From positions 326,449,920-326,513,919 of the forward strand of contig NC_073692.1 of the NCBI RefSeq assembly GCF_029784155.1: a stretch of 64,000 bases of DNA. Reading direction: 5' to 3'. The notes below the pieces were generated by a model. The model did no database searches and had not been told where the DNA came from. It saw only the letters and a list, made by a program, of their open reading frames with translations. This document shows, one piece after another, positions 25,070 to 40,000 of this stretch. Within the stretch, counting starts at the first letter, position 1. Every line of letters starts with the position of its first letter. A program made the translations under genes and the position numbers. This DNA is from Uranotaenia lowii (taxonomy: Eukaryota; Arthropoda; Insecta; Diptera; Culicidae).

Positions 25070-28000
25070 GTAAATTTATAGTTACCATGAATGCATGAAG
25101 ATACTCAAATTAAAAACAATTAAAATCAAAATGAAAATTTTACTTAACACAACATTATTGATTAATGTTTAATGACAACGCTAATATTTCTCTTATTTAA
25201 AACTTTAAAAACCTACAGCAGGAGAACCAAAGACCACCGGTATTCAATCCGGAGGACTACGTTATTTCCCTGAAAAAATATGGCCGCCGAGGAACAAATG
25301 GAAACTTCAAATCCATCTATGACACAACCGGTGATCCGGATCCAAAATCCGACAAAGTCCAGCAACAACAGCTTGCAGAAGCCATGCGGTCGCATACTCT
25401 ACCACACAAAAATTCAGAATACCGGTAAGATTTCGATTTATTTAAAAAAAAACTATTTGAAATTTTGCCATAGTCAATCCATTAATCGTGACATCCATTC
25501 GACAGGTCCCCAATTCCGGCCCCACCGGAGATGGACAGCGAAATGACCCTTCGACAGTTTGGCTCGGTAACCGATTTACTCACCAAATTGAGGGCAGATT
25601 TGAGAGCATCGTTTCCAAGGTAAGAACTTTAACCCATTAGTGTACCCATCACTTTCTCCACGATTTTTTTTTGTCAGACTGAAAAGGTCTCCAAGAAGAA
25701 AGTGTTGTCGTACCGGATGAACCATTAGGGCTTTTTTGCACTCGTAGTTTGTGCCACTCTGACCACGGCGAGTGATTAGAGATAATCGATTTGCTGCCAT
25801 CTTCAAATTTTGCTGAACTTACAAAGGCGTAGTAAAGAAGCGCCTCAACTCTTTTTTTTTCAACAATCACATTGCAATGACGGTTGCTAGCTTCCCAAAT
25901 GTGGAAGTCATCATGCTTGTGAGTGATTTTTTTTCCTCAAGGAACGAAGAAGTGTCTCGCTTGAAGCAAAATCTAAAACTAATGTTCACTTCAGGTTACA
26001 ATGACCTGATGAATGGCAACTTACGAACAGCAAGCACTTAAAATTGTTTTCATCAACTTGAAAAAGTGAAAATCGCTTGAAGTCGAGAAAGCATTCAAGT
26101 TCGATTGAAACAAACTGAAAGTTTTTAGTAAAAGTTCTCAGTTCAATTTTGGGACCAAAAATTGAAAAAGGAAATTGTTGTTAAGAAATAAGAAGTTTTT
26201 AGTATTAGGGGAGATGAGGGCATAACGAGCACCCGAGGCATAATGAGAACTACGCTTTTCTACGAAAGTGGTATTTTCTTAAATAAATTTTCATGAGGAT
26301 TTGTTTCGTACTTCCTATAGTATTAATTTTTCACAAAAACAGGAATCTCCTTATCATCTTTACAGAGATATTTAAAAAAAAACTAGCTTGGTTCTAAAGT
26401 TACGAAAATATTATAATTTTTGAGCACCACGAAATAAGCTCTTATGATCTTAAAATAACCTTGATCAATAATGTACGCACTGCAACATGATGTACACATT
26501 GTTTCTCAATTTTTACCGTCATAAAATTTTTGATTTTTCACTTTTATCAATTTTAAAACACGTTTTTACTTAAATTTGTTGACTAGGGGCATATAGAGCA
26601 CCATATTATCGAGGCATAATGAGCATTTTCTGCCGTAGAATCTAGCAGCGAATTAAAATTGATTTAAAGCGCCACACCTTGACTAGTTTTCATCCGACAA
26701 TTTAGCCTATTGGTAAGGTGTCGGAGAGGTAATCAAAAGACTAGAGTTAGATTTCTATTCGAGGTGATTTTTTTTCCATTCACAATTCATGATCAATTTT
26801 TTTATTGTTACATTATACGGCTAGTAGCATCATCCTCCGAACAAAGCACTTAATGTATGAGCGTGCGTGAATTGTTGGTATTCTACAAACAGACCTAGAT
26901 TATTTTGTTATTGCTTTGTTTGATGAATCTACGACTCACCTGACTTCATCGAATTGAATTCGCTGCTAGATTCCCCGGCAAAAACGCACATCTTGCTCTG
27001 ATTAATGGTGCTCATACTGCCTCAGGGGGGGTTCTCATTATGCCTCCACAGTGGCTGGTTTTCAGCTTTTGGCAAAATTTTTTAAAATGCATTTTTTAAC
27101 GTTTTCATCTAGTTTTTCACGTTTCAGCCCGTTAGGGAATAGGCTTTTCAAGTGTCTGAACACGAAACAATAATGTAACCTCCATATTATAGCTATTTTC
27201 TATGTTTAAATAACCGTTTTCCTTAAGGTGGCCATTATGCCCCCATCTCCCCTAAATAATGAAAAATGAATAATTTGGTTTGTCAATCCAGCTGAAAACA
27301 GAAATATTGGAATAAATGGATTTGAACTTAAAAGTTTTACTTTCCGACGCTATTTTTAATCCTTGAAAATATTATTTCGTAAATATTTAGAATAGTTCAG
27401 CCTTTTCTTTCAGTATAAAGGGTGATACGGTCAAAATTTGGTCAAAGGAAAACGCGTGTAAATCGGTGAAATCGTTTATTTAAAAAATCAAATTAAATTT
27501 TTTTTTTCAACTTTAATAAGTATAAAATTCAGGAAAAATATTCAGTTAGGCTTCCGCTTTTCCAAATCCGAATTGCCGGGCCTTACGCTTAACCCCTGCC
27601 ATCAGATTTTGTACAGCCACCTTGTCCACCTTCTTCGCCGCAGAAAGCCAGTTTGCCTTGAACTGCTGCTCGTCCTTAGCAGTTTTTTTTGGTCTTCTTT
27701 AGGTTCCGCTTGACAATAGCCCAGTATTTCTCAATTGGGCCTCTGGCGTGTTGGGAGGATTCTTGTCCTTGGGAACCACCTGCACGTTGCTGGCGGCGTA
27801 GTGGCAAGATGCCAAATCCGACCAAAACAGTACGGAACAACCGTGTTTCTTCAGGAAAGGCAGCAAACTTTTATTCAAACACTCTTTCACGTAAATTTCT
27901 TGGTTGACAGTCCCGGAAGCTATGAAAATGCTGCTTTTCAAGCCACAGGTACAGATGGCTTGTCAAACCAGGTATTTCTTCACGAACTTTGAAAGTTTCA

Positions 28001-31000
28001 TGTGCTTGAAAATATCTGCTACCTTTCCCCTTCCTTTTGCTATATAAAACTCCTGTCCCGGAAGCTGCTTGTAGTCGGCTTTGACGTAGGTTTCGTCGTC
28101 CATTACCATGCAGTCAAACTTCGTCAGCATCGTCGTGTACAGCCTCCGGGATCGCGATTTGGCCGTCGTATTTTGTTTATTATCGCGATTTGGAGTCACT
28201 ACCTTCTTGTAAGTCGATAGTTCGGCTCGTTTTTGGCTCGATGCACGGTTGTAGACGATACACCCAGCTTATTTGCGGCATCTCGGAGAGAGAGGTTAGG
28301 GTTTTGCTTGAAACTACCGGCAACTCTCTTTGTCGTCTCAGCGGCTTCCGGTTTTCGATTTCCCCCCGATCCAGAATTCCTGGCTGTCGACAATCGTTCC
28401 CCAAACACTTTAATTACATTTGTAACGGTTGATTTGGCAACTTTTAGCAATTTTGCTAGCTTTGCGTGCGAGTAGCTCGGATTTTCGCGATGCGCGAGAA
28501 AAATTTTGATACGCTGCTCTTCTTCCTTGGACGGCATTTGGACAACCGAAGAGTGAATTCCAAAATCAAAATAGGAGCAACATTCTACACACACACACCT
28601 CCAAAATGAAGGGTGTTCAGGTTTTTTAAATGCAGAATTGAAAGAAATACGTCAAGTTGATATTGACCAAATTTTGACCGTATCACCCTTTAAGTCAACA
28701 AGACCAAATTTATGAAATTATGATCAGTGCACAGTAGTCAAAAATGTGAAAAACGTGATCGTTGCTTAAAACTTTTTTGTTTTGCATTTTATCTTCTAGA
28801 TGTCTGCGAAGATGTTCTACAATAGAATGAGCTCTATACGAAAAGTGAGATAAATAATCTGATTTCTAAACCGTATGTCAAATCTTTTTGCTGTCTTCAA
28901 CAAACTTATTTCAAATGCAAAATCATGAAACTTTATCTCGAACGTCGAGTTTCTCAAAGATGTACACCAAAAAATCAGCCAATCAAGAGTTCCCATATTT
29001 CAACGTCATTGGCATAAGATGTGAAAGCCAGCGACGATGATCCGATATGAGACCGCCAGCATTAACCTCCCAGCGCAACCGGATTTGGCTCTGGATCCGT
29101 CCGAATGAAAAACGACTTTCGGGTTTCGAGTTATTCCATATGTAGGTGTGCTTGAGAATGAGTGCAATGTTTACATGCAGCTGTCATTTTGTTCTCCCTT
29201 CTGGATTACTTCACTCGGTTCTTCACATCCGTATTGCCTTTTTTCGTGTCCGGACTGCACTGGACAGCAGATAGTACGATTTTTCTTGGCTGAGAGGTTC
29301 AAAATCGCGGCAATAATCATTTTTCCGATCATTTATTCAACTGTTTTGCTTTTAGCCACAAACAGCTGTTTAATGTTTTGACAACAACGTTGAAAGTATT
29401 GGCGAATTTCTCGCAAAACTGACTTTCTTCTCAGGGTGACTCTGTCCGTTTTTCGAGCGAAACTAGGTTGCCTCCAAGGTTATTAGATCATAAGGTTCTC
29501 TGATTTTGTCAGTAAGTAGGCGAGGAGAGCACGATGAGGTTCAGTCAATTTGTTTATAACATCGGAAAATTTGTTCGAGCTGAGGGATTTGTTGGTAAAC
29601 AAACTCCACGTACTCCATAGTAGCCAAATCAAAATGGCTGAATCGGGAGTTTTACATATCGTTACACCTTCTATATATACACACCTTGGTTGTCTCTAGA
29701 GCAATAAATGAGCACGATGACAGCAGTTAGAGTGAACCTAGGTTGCCCCTGGTTTGCCTTCAGGTGAAAAAAAATACAATATAAGGGAAACAAAAAAAAC
29801 GTTTTCATGTTCCTCTTTATCCCATCACAAGAAAAGCAAAAAACAGTTTCTCGTTTCCAATTCCCTTTCCCATTATAAGACAATACTACACCCATTCATC
29901 CGGCCAAACGCGAGAAACTATCAAGGAATATTTAAAGAAGGTAGTGCCAAGGCAGCCCTACTCTAGTATTGGTATAGGCTGATACGTCACAATCACGAAA
30001 AATCTGTTAATTTACTAGGAAACTTTTCTTTTTCAATGATAATTCAACGAATCTGCTGGAAATTTTCCACTTTGAAAACATGCTATTGTAGGAGGATTCT
30101 TGCTCTTCAAGATGGGTACAAAAAAAAGTTGCATTTTTGAATATTTTTTCTATAAAATAGACGATCGAAGTTCGAAAAAAATGTGGATTTTCACCACTGA
30201 AATTAGCAAAACTTTAAAATAAGTTCAAAGTCTTCCATGAAAGAGTTCAAGTTAGTGCAGTTTAAGCTCCTCATTACAATAAAGTGACTAAAACACAATT
30301 TTATATACAAAAACACAATCTTTTATTGGCACTTTAGTAAACTGAGTTAACATTCATTTATTGATGTTAATTGTTCTACATTAGAATTGTATATGGTAAA
30401 CCGGTTGGATTAAAATCATGACAATCAGTAAAACACTCAATATCAACCACCTGGACCTTTTTGAAGTTGATATTTTCTTCATTTGTGCACATTTTAGCTT
30501 CAAGGCGACATTGCATTCATTCATAAATTAAGAAAAAAAAACATAATGCAATCTTCAAAGGACCAAAAAACTTCATAACATGGTAAAATAGAGGCCTTAC
30601 AACAAAATCAAAATTAAATTACACTGGCCGTCCGATTAGCAAGATAAAGATAGAATATATTAGTTTGATCCTATTCGATGGCAATTGTTTTCTCATTTTC
30701 TTGTTTTTGGGAAGAATTATCCAATAGGACGAAAATCCCATAAAATATTATCTCGAGTCTAAATGCCAGTAACGGGAAAGCAATCATACTATCTTTGGCA
30801 CAATGCACATTTCAGCGCATTTTCGGAACATAAATAGCTTCGAAAAGATTTGAAATTTTGCAACCTTTTCTTTGGGTGAAAAATTTTTGGTGCAGATTCC
30901 TTAGATACAGTAAAAAGATTTTCAAGATAACTGATTTAATTTTTATTTATGCAGACTATAATTAAAATATTACTTAAAATGAGATTTCCAACTATTTTAA

Positions 31001-34000
31001 ATGTTTTCGTGCAAAATCAAATATCTTACTCAAAATCAAAATACATAAATGATTTTAAAAATTAAGTTTTTTCTGTTCCACTCTGATTTGATAAAAAAAA
31101 AGCATGGAGTTGCACTATTTTTCAATGCACTACATTTTATGAAGGATTGTAAGCTAGACACACCTGAGTATCAATTCAAAAATCAAAATAGAATTTCATT
31201 GTGCAATACTAATTTTTGAAAAATTCAAAAATTTTAGTGTTCAACATCAAAATAATTTGAATTTCTTTCAATTAGAAATTAAAAACAAATTGATTGTTTT
31301 TTTTAACGTATAATCTATATCTCACCTTTTGTGTTCTTCATGAAGGGATTTCGTTGATTTGTAGGTAGATCACAAGAAAACAGTGTTAAGATTTTTAAAC
31401 TATTTACAAAGTTGTTTATGATGTTTTGAAAACTTTTTTATTTTTTCAACTTAACCCCAAGTACGGCAAAATTAATGCAAAACAAATCTAATATATAAAG
31501 ATGAGTTGGACTATATATGTTTGTTTGTTTGTATGCACCTTATACAAATCGACACCGCTAAACCGATCAGCCTGAAATTTGGTACAGAGATGTATTTGGA
31601 CCAGGGTGTGGTTTTAGTGATAGTTCTGAGCCCCTCCCACCTAAGAAAAGGGACCCTCCCATACAACTTTCGTTTTTATTGCCACAAATCAAAAGTCATG
31701 GCACCCATTTGGCAGCCGATTTTCGTTTCTTTTGGCGGGGTTTTTTTTTCACCATCATTATGGGGCGAGCATTAGCAACGACCATTCAAAGTTCACGTGT
31801 ACTGGAAAGCAAATCAAAGCTTGCTGATCATTGAAAATTTGAAAGGGGGAATTTTGGCGGGTATTTTTATTCCTTCTTCTGTTTTAAGCACGTGGTACTG
31901 GTAGGAGGTATTTGAATGCAATAATTAGCCTACATTTTTGATTGAAAAATACAACTAGCCTGTTAGAAATATATTGAATAGAATTGTAGTGATTTTCAAA
32001 GTGCTCCTTACCGCCGCTGGGGTGCTTTGAAGGTTTACATAAATATAAAGTGAACTGAACAGTGAACAGTGAATTGACTTCTTCAGCTGAACCGATTTTC
32101 ATACATTCCAGTTTTTATGAACCAACTACTGTCGAATTTTTAAATCTCTCATAGAGAATAAAAAATAATAAGATTCAGAGTTATAAGTTGAAGGCCTCGA
32201 TTTAAACGCTTTAATAGCCGTCATGTAATTTAAACGGGAGATTAGAAAATTGATCGTGTATTATCTGGAAAAACTTTTGGTTCCGTTGGAAACAAATCCA
32301 TTACATGAAACTTTTATTAATTAAATCTGAGGTTTTCAGTTTTATGCAGTTCTATTTCTTTGGCCAATTTATAACTTTTGAGTCAATTTGTTCAATTCTA
32401 CCATCCAATTTAGATAAAACTTATAGTAGAACCGTTTAGTACTGCGAATTTTAACAAATGAACTTTAAAATTGATCACACTTCACAAGCATTAATGGGAT
32501 GAATGTCCAAGAATATATAAACATAAACATATAAAATTAGAATGGTTACTTCGGTTCAGAGGTGGTTTGTATCCAAAAACTTCAAAAAACTAAATGTAGA
32601 ACTTTCACATTTAAGACCAAGTACTCATAAAACATTGTGAAATTAAAAAGCGAAAAAAGAACACAAATAGTTTGAAACATGCAATGTGAGTCTTCAACAT
32701 GGTTTAACCAGATTCCGATGTTTGTTTAGAAATTTCAAAGTAGATAAAGGTCTAATATACCATTGTACAGGGAGATCATCCGTCTTGAAAAGTGGAATGA
32801 GATTTTTATTAGAGGCAGGATGGGAAAGATATCAAAACAATTTGATCATTTGAAGATAACAAATAAAAGTCCATATCTTATCAAGCTTCCTAAAAAATGG
32901 TGGATGAAAAAACTGTTTATCGTGATGAATAAGCTTTCAAGGGAAATTATTTTGTATGTCTTTTAATTTAAAGCTCATACCTTTAAGTTTTCTATAATAT
33001 AAAAAAAGACATACACCGTCTTAGCCGATTTAGGCTTTACAGACTGGATAAATGACATGGACAACTTAAGATGAACATTTAACACCCAGTACCGAGATGG
33101 GAATCGAACCCATGTCATCAGTGGACCAGCGATTACCGTCTTAGCACGCTAACCACTCGACCACCGAGCCGTACATGAAAACGATAAACACAGTGAATAA
33201 ACTCAATAAAAAACTGAACAATTGCCAAAGATGCGCAAAATTGCTTATAATGATATAGTTTAATATAAAAAATTTTAAAGTCAAACGACTCATTTTGATT
33301 TATGTTTTATGTGAACCCGAGCATAGCCGGGTAAAATCAGCTAGTAATAAATACAAATCAACTTGGAAACGGTATTTCATTATTTTCTTTATTTTCTTCA
33401 CTACTGTTACCACTGTTCAAAAGTAAAAGAGCTCAAGACACAGGGTTGATATTTATTTAGTTTCCTTTGAAAACTTTTCAAGTTTCTGTAGAAAGTGCAA
33501 TTTCTATGATCGAATTTATTGGAAATGAGTTCATCAGGAATGGTTAGATTGTCAGAGAAGTTAAAGAAAATGTAAAAAAATAACTGGAAAGGTCGATAAA
33601 GTAACTGGCTGCACTGTGCTGGATTTGAACCCACAATTTCTGGCTTTCTAGGCCAACGCATTACCAACTATGCTACAGGAGTCTGTAGTATACCCAGTGA
33701 ATTCGTGAGTAGCACGATACTGGATGATCAAATTGTATTGTCCAGGTAGAAAATGACTTCTTAATGTATTTTTTATCCTGGAATCGATATTGTTGACCAA
33801 ATCATCCTCGTTTTTAATGAATTCATTCCAAACATTTTTTTCAAACTAATCTACCTTCATTTTGTGCTTATTGATATTTTGACTTATAAAGCATGGACCA
33901 CTACAAATCTGGACGCGTTAAAACGGGTCTATCTCGGAGCTATGTAAACGAAAAAAAAAGTTTTATATTCAAAATGTAGGATTTTTATTGCACTTCAAAG

Positions 34001-37000
34001 GAAAAATAAGGAAAAAAAAATATTACGATGTTTTTTTTGATAAAATTTCGAACTTCTCGCCTAGAACCACTCATCAAAGTTTGGACACCCTATTCACTGA
34101 CCTCAGCGGCCATTTTGTTCCACAATCTCTTCATCTCTGTTGTTCCCGAGTCATCCTACCATTCTTCTTCATCTTCTGCTTGACAATTGCCCAAAATTTT
34201 TCGATGGGGCGGAATTGAGGGCAGTTGAGTGGGTTGATGTCCTTTTCAACAAAATCCACCCGTTGGCCCAATACCACTGTAGTACCTTCTAGCTGTAGTG
34301 GCAGCATGCCAAATCTGGCGAAAACTTTACTGGTCTTTTGTGAGATCTATTGTTCGAAAAAAAACATTTTTTAAGGCACTCCTCCTTGCACATTTCGGAG
34401 TCCATGGTCTTTTTTTCACAAAAACCGGGGTTTTTCGTCCGCAGCTGCAAATACCTTGCCAGATCAAACATTTTCTTGCCAACTTATCGTCCAAAACGAA
34501 TTTGAACTTGGCGGGGACATCACCCCGACCAGTGCAGTGCACCACTGCAGTGGCTTTATAAAATTTTTGGCCAGAAAGCTGCCCAAAATCCATCTTCGCG
34601 AACGTTTCGTCATCCATGAGGATGCATCCGTCGTACTTCGTTGGAATTTCCGAGCACGTCCTTTGGCTACTAAATTCTGCTTCAATGTCCGGTTTGGTTG
34701 CTTATTGGCCCGATAGGATCGTGTTCCTTCGCGAAGACTAATCCCTCTGACGGTATACCGGTCGACGTTGAATTTCTTGGCGATGTCGTAGTCCGACTAC
34801 CCTGTGTTTGCCTTAATCGTTCTCAACACCTTCAAATGCAGTTTCTGATTCTTAGGTCCACTATCAAGCTTGGTATGAACCTGCCGATCGATAGTATGCA
34901 TCTCACGTTTGAGAACGCTTGAGAACGCTGCACACGGTTGACTTGAGCATTTTTAACGATTTCGCGATTTTTTAACTCGACCACGTCGGTTTTTAACGTG
35001 AGTGTCCAAATTTTATTTTCGTCTCGCGGCTTCCATCACGTGTAACTTTTTTGAAACGAAACGAATCGTAATGAAATTTTCAGCACTGATAGAGGAAACA
35101 TTTCCGAACAAAATACTGTCAAAACATTCCAGATCCAACAACTAGGAGCGTAATGGTATGATAAACAGTGCGTCCAGATTCATGTTGATCCATGCTTTAA
35201 TTTTGTATGGAGAACCTCCTTTCATAAAAAGTGAGATTCTTGAAACTATTATACAAACCATCTCTGACCCAAAAAACCCTCTGATACCAAATTTCACTTA
35301 ATTCAGACCGACCATTCATACGTGATGATGTTACAAAGAAAACGCCTCCATTTTTATATATAAGATTTCTTAAAATCTGAGGAAATCACCAAATATAGTT
35401 TGACACATGTAAAATCGTTCCGTATTGTTAACTCAAAATCGGTCATTTTTGCACTTGTACTCCTTATTACCTGAGAACCTAAATTGTAAAAAATATGCAA
35501 ATTGAAAAGTTTTTGTTGGTTCCTCCAATATTAAAAAAAACACCGGAAGCAATTATAAATATTATAGAATATATGAAAGGAAACAACAGTTTTCAAAAAT
35601 TCCATCGTTGGCACTTTATTTGTAGATTTGTCTTTAAAAATACGACTATTTAAAAAAAATATTTCTTTCCTTTAAAGTTTTAATAATTCGACTGAAATAT
35701 TGAAACACGTTCACTTATCATAAAAGCTTCAATTGTTTCTTACTAAGCTATAGCTTAGGTTATAACCAAATATTGTTTGGTCGTCTTCAATTTAACAGAA
35801 AACCCAATATTTTTGATAGTCTTGCGTGGACTGAAATATATCATATATTTTGTATCAAAATCTTAAAAATCGGTATGAAATCGGTATGTTTTACCAAAAA
35901 TAAGATCGGTATATACAGATTCTTGGTCGAAAATGTGCTCAAAAATAGGTATAAATAACCATAAATCGGTACATGTGGCATCGCTGGCCGTGCGTGTCTG
36001 ACTCGGCCGCTCTCGCAGATTCCGTCGACGAGGACGAGTGGAAAACACACTTCCCGGCAATGTTAAACAAACCGTATGGTGCACATCTCTCAGATTTCCC
36101 CTTTTTTGACAGATTTAAGCTTTTTTTCTTCAGATTTCAGCTTTCATCTCCTATGCTCTCAAGGCAAAAAAAGCTTAAATCTGAGGAAGAAAAGCTTAAA
36201 AACGAGATTCACTAACACTTAGTTAAAAGATGTTGGTCACACTATACATAGACAAATCCTGTATCGTTGCCGGGACCTGGAAAAACATTAAGCGAGCCGA
36301 GCGAGCGTGTTAATGTTTTAAGAGAGTGTGCGCCAACGGCCAGAACGGAAACGATGAAGAGTTTCGCTTAAGAGCAGTGCTGCTAATTTTTTGAAAGTAC
36401 CGATGATATTGACTGCGATTTTTTATCAGTGTAGAATGCTTAAACTAAAATAAATAAAACAGAAACGTCAAAAAATATAAAAGCTTCTGATCGGCTCAGC
36501 CATTCTTTAATAATCATTCAGTAATAACCCAGACAACCATTTGGTGGGTATTTCGAATTTGCAATACAAATATACGTACAAATTTACGTGTAAACATATC
36601 GTATATAATGCAGCAAAACTAGTATATACGTATCATTTTGGAGGCCATATAGGTACATTAGCACACATATTCTTGATTTGGATTGAATCGTCGTAATAAA
36701 ATCATGCAATGTATTTAAATGCGATAAAGAATATACATGGGCCGCACATTGTAGGTGCAGATATACCAAAATGAGTTTAAATAACATTCTATTTTTACGA
36801 TATAATCTGTAAAGTAATATACGACTTCTGATTGTCTGGGAATTTAATGCACTATATTTTATTAAGTGTTGTAGGCAGCGTGTCCAGATTTACAAATTTC
36901 TCCGTAGATCTACGGATTTTAACTCCTCCTACGGAGCTACGGATCGATGTCCAAAATCTACGGATTTTGGGAACTTCCTACGGATTATTGAAAATTATAG

Positions 37001-40000
37001 CGAAGGGTCTAGCTGACGATTAAAAAAAAGGTCATCAAGTTCACTCACCAAAATCAGTATATTTTTTGTGATTTGTTAATTCTACGGATTTGGGCGATTT
37101 TCAATCTGACAACACTGGTTGTGAGCTAGTCATAACTAAGAATTTCTTTCAAAATAAATTTTCATAGTGCATTCTCATGCAATATGCAATATATTAACTT
37201 ATTGAAATTCAGATTTTATCTCCTAGTGTCAAATTCCTTATCTTTACCTGGCGTAATTTTCAGATGATTTTTATCTTCTTTCTTTTGTGCCGTAGGCCCT
37301 TATGAAGAACGGGCTAATGGGGGGGAAGCAAATTGTCAGAATATTTATTGTCTTCCGTGAACGTAAATACATTGATTTTATTAAAGTAAAAGTAAAAGAT
37401 TAAATGAATGGTTTTACGTCTACCCCGACGTCAACTTCAATTTCAGTATTTACAACATTTACAACTTAAGTTTTTTTTGAAATTTTCGATGATGATTAGG
37501 AAACAATTTTTTTTATTGGAAATATTTAAAAATAAGTCCGGTTTTTTTGGTCCAGATGTTATTTTATATTTATGATCAACATCTGGGTTGCACATTTTGA
37601 TTTAAAGTTGATTATAGAATAAAAATAAGAAATTTAAATTTTCAATAAAAGTTCCATTTCAAATAAGTCTTCCATTACAATAACCATTGTTTGTTAAAAT
37701 TTAAAAAATGGCTCAGAATAGAGTGAGCTATAGTTTCAATATATCAAACAATATCTCAATACAATTTTTTGTAAAATTCAAAAATTTCAGTTTTGAATAT
37801 CAAAATGAATTTAATATTAAAATAAACATGCATAAAAAAATCTACGTTTCAAATTTTAAATTTCTTTACACTAAAATTTTAAATATATAAATAATTTTAT
37901 GTGAAATGAAGCTACTGGAACTGATGATGAGCTTTTATATACTTTGCAAATGAGAAAATCTAAAAACCCAGGTATCAAAATTCTGGACATAAGAGATTTG
38001 AGGACTTTGAAGTTTAGATCCCAATTAACAATGGTCAGCACAACTCGTTAAGACTATAGCATTAATCTTCATAAAAAGCTAAAGCGCATTCTATGCAACA
38101 CCAGTACTCTCATAAAGCTAAATAAAGCTGACAATTTGGCCCTATCCTAGAACTGACATCATGAATAATTTTAAACTTCGATAGAATCATTATGCTTTGA
38201 TTGAACTTTTATAAAATATGCAGTATTTGATATTTTCGATTCCGTGAGTTCTCCGAGGTTTTTTTTATTTTTTACAGTAACCATGGCATTCAACCAATAT
38301 CTATCTAAACACTTTTCAACTGAGAATTCCACTCATTTAAACCCAATTGACAAAAACATTGTGGATTTCCATTTTATTGTAGAATAATTCACGTACTAAT
38401 CCAAAAGTCTGGAATTGTTTGGAAGATACGTTAAGAGTCTGGAAATCTGAAATCCTAAAAAAATGTCTGGCGGAAGTCCAAAAAGTCTGTAAGATCAAAG
38501 ACAACATCTGGAAAGTTGACAACACTGATTGCAAATGCATCGTAGGTCGCATGATCGGCAGAACGGAGACAAGAGAAATGAAGAGTCAGTAATTTTTTTT
38601 TAACATTTTCCAGATAAAAAATGTTTTGGTTTGCTCTACATTGTTAGAAAATTGTTTTATATGATGAATTGAACCAACATATTCGTGACACGATACTGGA
38701 TGATCACATTGTTTTGTCCAGGTGAAAAATGACTCTCTAATTTTTTCTATCCTGAAATCGACATTGTTGACCAAATCACCCACGTTATTCTTGAATTCAT
38801 TCGAAACACGTTTTTCAAACTAACCTATCTTTATTCTGTGATAATGAATGTTTTGAATAGTTTCATCTATTCAATGAAGTTGTAAAATTTATTGCAGTTA
38901 TCTTATACTGTACATAAGACCGCTGCAAAAATGACTTTTTGCTCGCATATGTTTTTTCTCTGCTTTTTGGGTCACCAAGCATCAGTATAAAATTTGAGAA
39001 GATTTGGTTGATTCCCGAGTTAGCGCAACGCGTTTCAATTTTGTATGAAAATTTGTATGGAAGAAAAAATTTTTGCACATTAAATCATCCAGAAAACTCA
39101 AGTAAGCTTGAAATGAAGTCGGTCTCGAATTTTTAGTTTTGACTATTCTTAAGCTTCATTTTTTGCTTACATGAGAAGCAGCTAAGAATCATGAAAAAAG
39201 TTATAACCATTTCAAAATAAAAAATCTGAATCCATTGAAAAGTATTAAAAAATGGCAGACTTTGCTTGCTAGAGCTGTTAATAATTGTATGAAATGTTTT
39301 TGCAAAGGCTTTATAAATCATTAAATTCTCTGCAAATCAGTTTTTTGAGAATTTTTCTTTCCATCCTACTGTTACACAACTTTCAAACAAGCAGTCAAAA
39401 ACGATATAATTGAATTAACGAGTTTTGAAAACAAAAATTTTATATAACATTGAATATCTTTTCTGGAGTACAATTTAGGTTTGTGCTTTATTCACATGAA
39501 ATGTACTGCAAGAATCAAGAAACAATTTTCATCCAAAGTTATATTTTTTGGAACTTTCAGAACATCTCTGGCGATTTTTGAATGAAAAATTTTGTTTCCC
39601 CATACAAATTTCCATACAAAATTAAAACTCGTTGTTTATTCAGGACTGGATGGATCGCTTCCAAAATTATTTTTGCTATTTCTGGCAGCAGAACCAACCA
39701 AAAAAAGTTATGGGAGGTTTAAAAATTTAAGAATTTGAAATTTCCATACAAAGCTTGCAGCAGTTTAATCCCCATTCTCCTCTACAGTTTTTTATTAAAT
39801 TTAAAAAGTTAACATGAAAGTTCTTTAAATGCACAGAATATGGTAAAGATCCAAAAAATAAGATTAAAAGCATTGAACAAAAATAACAACTATGAGTTTG
39901 AATTATACCTACTCAGTGATTGCAAAAAAAAATGCAGATATAATTCTGAAAAGTGTTAAGCTTTTTGAAAATTTAAACACTGAGCAAACAAACAATTTTT

